Source: Hippophae tibetana
Taxonomy: Eukaryota > Streptophyta > Magnoliopsida > Rosales > Elaeagnaceae
DNA: 64,000 bases
Direction: 5' to 3'
Assembly (NCBI GenBank): GCA_037013495.1
Contig: CM072810.1
Span: forward strand, 22,079,343-22,143,342
The notes under the pieces are model-generated. The model worked only from the letters and a program-made list of their open reading frames with translations, made no database searches and was not told the origin of the DNA. The translations under genes and the position numbers were made by a program. The stretch's first letter is position 1. The number at the start of each line of letters is the position of its first letter. Below are positions 60,899 through 64,000 of this stretch, piece by piece.

Positions 60899-62030
60899 GA
60901 AGATATTTTTCAATATATCTATTTTTTAGAGAGTCAACCCATGTACATATTGTACATTTTTTTAGGATTTTGGTGTGTGGTTAATTTTGTGGCTTTTCTG
61001 TTTGATCTTGGTTTAGGTAACCCTAGATATGTCCTTTGGTTTTGGTAGCAGTCATGCATAAATGAGATATAAGCATATACTATCAATTTCTACTCAAATC
61101 ATTTAATCTAAGCAAAAATAATAAAAAATATATATATGACTCTATTAAGATGAGAAAAAAAATTCATACATTCAATGCTAATACCTATAGAGATCATCTA
61201 AAAATTTGAATAAATAAGAAATGTGTTTAGAGTAGAAAAAATATATATTTCACTCTGAATAAAAGAAATTAGGCTCAAATTATATCTCACAAGGGTAGTC
61301 TCCAGTAAAAAAAATTCATAAACACCGATTTTGGGTTTAATATAATTTCCACATTTTGTCAAGAAATACTAGTTATGACAAAAACTAACTAATTATCAAA
61401 AACAATTACAAAATATTTCATGATATGTTTTCAAAAATTAATCTAACAGTACAAAAGACTTAACTATTTACTTAAATTTGATTTAAAGAAATGATAAATT
61501 TTTGTGAGAAATTTTTTTTTATTTCAAAAATTACTAAATCACACAAAACAATAATAAAACCAAACACAAAAAATGAAAACGTGAACATAAAAAAGAAGAA
61601 AAAAAATTAATTAATTAATTTTTTTTTTAAATTGTTAAATTTTTTTTTCTAATTAAGCATGGTAACTTTTCACCACCCCCAACCTAGAACTTACATTGTC
61701 CTCAATGTAACAACTGTAAATTTAAGATAAAGAGAAAAGAGAAGAAAGATTACCTATTTCTTGAGAATGTGTAAGTACTAATGGAGAAATGCAGGTGCAT
61801 CCATCATATTCATCATTAAAGTGTATACAGACAGATTGCTGTGAACTTCTAACATCTCAACAAATATTTTTAGTTTTAACAATTTAAACATTATTCACAT
61901 ATAATTAAACTAAAATAAACAATAAAATTAAGTAAATAAAATAAATAAGAGAAAATTACCTAAAATGATGGGTTGCCTCCCATCCAGCGCTTAGTTTAAC
62001 GTCTTAGCAAGACGTAAATTTATGGTGCTA
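59972..62030 (-). mobile_element. 3' internal region of the LARD-like element
   Basis: It starts with the purine tract and hairpin (59989-60008). It matches the reverse complement of 24640-26687 throughout, including the post-pol string at 61966-62015. There is a TC/TA microsatellite at 60860-60897. It ends at about 62030, where a truncated LTR of opposite orientation begins. The 5' part, the other LTR and the second target duplication are not present. Confidence 0.85.
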
Positions 62031-62796
62031 AGGGTTAGTTATCCGGTCTGATTTAGAGTAGTTCTCTTTTATTTGTTGGTACAATCGCACGTTAATTAGA
62101 GTGAAGCTCTATTTCAAAAGTTTTTATAAGAATTATTATGTGCAAATGTATTGACAACATGTTTTCAATAGTGGTTTTAAAACTTGAAAGTTAGTACTTG
62201 GATAATTAAATTCTTAGGTTTAATTTGGATACCTTGAATAAAGTTTAAATTGTCTAACCCCACCAAAGGTGGCATTTAAATGGTTCATTTTCAATCTCTT
62301 AAAAACAATTTAATTAACCAAATTATTTATCAACCTTACACAAAGGTGTTAATTGATTTGTTTAGTTAACAAAGAATATCTAACCCCACCAAAGGTAGTA
62401 TTCATATAAAAGAGAGAGAATCAATAAATATCAATTTATATCTTTAATAACCTAAATAATATGAACAAACATAATTAACTTAGTTATTATATCCATAAAT
62501 ACTCCACTATTATAAATGATAAAATTTGCATAAATGTTTATTGAATCTTTATCTATGTTTATTTTTATGTTATTAGATTAGAAACACAAAAACCCAAATA
62601 TCGTGACTGGATGTTTAGGATTTAATTTCGTTTTTAAAAATTTGAATAATAAATTAAAAACCACATACATTCCTTCATTCGATCGACCTTGGGAGTATAC
62701 TTATCATTTTCTATGAAATGATTCGTGCACTTGTGAGAGTTTTACAAATATAAAACCAAGTATTGGCAAGATCGGCGATGCCGGTTCTACTCATCA
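62031..62796 (+). mobile_element. 5'-truncated LTR of a second LARD-like element
   Basis: It matches about the last 765 bp of the family LTR (from GTTAGTTATCCGGTCTG, as at 22766) and ends CTCATCA. The U3, TATA and early R parts are missing. It points away from the minus-strand copy on its left, so the two elements are head to head. Confidence 0.88.
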
Positions 62797-62802
62797 AGTT
62801 TT

Positions 62803-62820
62803 TGGCATCGTTGTTGGGGG
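62803..62820 (+). other. tRNA-Asp-type primer binding site
   Basis: TGGCATCGTTGTTGGGGG, six bases after the LTR end. This is the best-preserved primer site of the family here, compared with TGGCGCCGTTGCCGGGG. Confidence 0.8.
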
Positions 62821-64000
62821 AGGGATATCATTTTTAAATTATTTATCAAAATTTAAAAACATTTTGTGTTGTAAATAATTGTGATTTTTTTATTTTGATT
62901 AAAAATAACAAAAACAAATATCTAATAAAAAAATAAAAAAAATTAAAAATTAAAAATTAAAAAAATAATAATAATTACTACGTGAATAGTAAAATATTTT
63001 TTAAAAAAAATTTGAAATTTGAAGTAAAAAAAACTTACCTATCATGAATAGTAAAAAAAATTTAAAAAATTTGAAATTATTAAAAAAAAACTTACCATTC
63101 ATTAATAGTAAAATAATAATAATAATAATAATAATGACAAAAAAAAAAGAAAATAATAATAATAATAAATTTAACGTTCATAAATAAATAAAAATTTCAA
63201 ATTTAAAATTTCATAATAAATAAAAAATTAATAATTTTAAATTTTAAATAATAATAATAATAATTATAATGTTAATAGTAAAATAATTTTGCAATTTGAA
63301 ATTTGAAGTAAAAAAAACTTAAATAAATTTTAAATAAAATGTTTTTTAATTATTTTCTTAAAAAAAATTTTAATTTTTTTAATAAAATAAGAAAATATAA
63401 AATATAAAATATATAAATAAAAAAATTCAATTTTTATTTTCTTTTACCTTTTTCAATTTGATTTTATTTATTTTATTAATTTTTAATTTTTTTTATTTAA
63501 CTATGTTTTATCTTAATTTAAATTTAACTTAATTAACTTAGGTTTTTTACTAACTTAATTAACTTAAATTTTTACTTAACTTAACTTAATTAACTTAATT
63601 TTAATAACATGAAAAGTAAAGATCTAAGGGAGTTATGTCTAGGAGATTAGTTCTTGAAATCTTTTGTGCTACTAGTTTTTCCTAGGAATGTTGCTTTGTT
63701 TAGGATGATGGTTTTTAAGGAGCCTTTGTCCTACCATTCTTTCCTGGGAGCACTCTTGGTTAATATTGATTATGTTATTTTAACTTAGATATTATACTTA
63801 AAAACAAAACAAAAAACAAAAAAAAACTAAAACTATCTTCAAAATTTAAAGTTTCCATTACAATCTAAGGAGTTAATTGCTTTGTTTGATCTAGGTACAA
63901 TTGTGTTTTGATGCCTTAATTATTTGATTTGCACCTATATGTGGGTTATCTAAAACCCTCAAACATGCCATTAGTTTTAAGTATAGGAAAATTTGAAAAT
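62821..64000 (+). mobile_element. 5' internal region of the second LARD-like element
   Basis: It aligns with 23554-24530: A-rich DNA with AAT runs (62860-63400), then the conserved CCTAGGAATGTTGCTTTG segment from 63680. It has about 270 bp (63405-63675) with no counterpart in the copy at 24190. It continues past the window end. Confidence 0.88.

Noticed and set aside
1-64000. tRNA, rRNA or small nuclear RNA genes
   Set aside because: No tRNA-like cloverleaf or conserved rRNA/snRNA motif was noticed by eye; only primer-site complements to tRNA ends are present. A covariance-model scan was not possible here.

Overview
This window is nuclear DNA of a flowering plant. I cannot place it to family. 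The plant signs are nested Ty3/gypsy (Athila-like and chromovirus) and Ty1/copia (SIRE-like) LTR elements, primer sites matching tRNA-Asp and initiator tRNA-Met, and a broken plant carotenoid cleavage dioxygenase (CCD) gene. The sequence is very AT-rich. I see no intact protein-coding gene, tRNA or rRNA.

Layout. 1-5.2 kb: copia-like relics in T-rich non-coding DNA. 5.2-11.4 kb: two Athila-like gag/protease relics lying tail to tail, an LTR, and a post-pol segment. 11.4-15.3 kb: an LTR plus 3' internal region of an Athila-type element (minus strand), cut off by a copia LTR fragment. 15.9-30.4 kb: a CCD pseudogene on the minus strand, recognised from eight exon remnants. Its introns hold a long-inverted-repeat element (16.1-17.05 kb), a solo LTR with perfect target duplication AAACC (18113-19974), and a deleted chromovirus with target duplication GTATA (20220-28933). 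The chromovirus is itself split by a complete 6.65-kb non-coding LTR element (21795-28446). 30.6-34.7 kb: LTR, primer site and gag relics of a SIRE-like copia element, split by a 1.8-kb solo LTR with perfect target duplication ACCAT. 35.6-58.0 kb: a tandem array of about 39 monomers of about 590 bp, whose minus strand still resembles part of a copia-type gag. 58.0-64 kb: two more copies of the non-coding LTR family, head to head, one cut by the window end.

The two most notable items are the 22.4-kb gag-derived satellite, with several levels of higher-order repeat and an apparently exact 1769-bp duplication, and the stratified CCD pseudogene, whose exons date the insertions relative to one another. 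The 6.65-kb element is a large non-autonomous derivative (LARD-like): long LTRs of about 1.75-1.9 kb, a tRNA-Asp primer site, a conserved hairpin before the 3' LTR, and no gag-pol. It is the most repeated interspersed family here (parts of about six copies).

All alignments and counts were made by eye; percentages and outer edges marked uncertain should be read that way.
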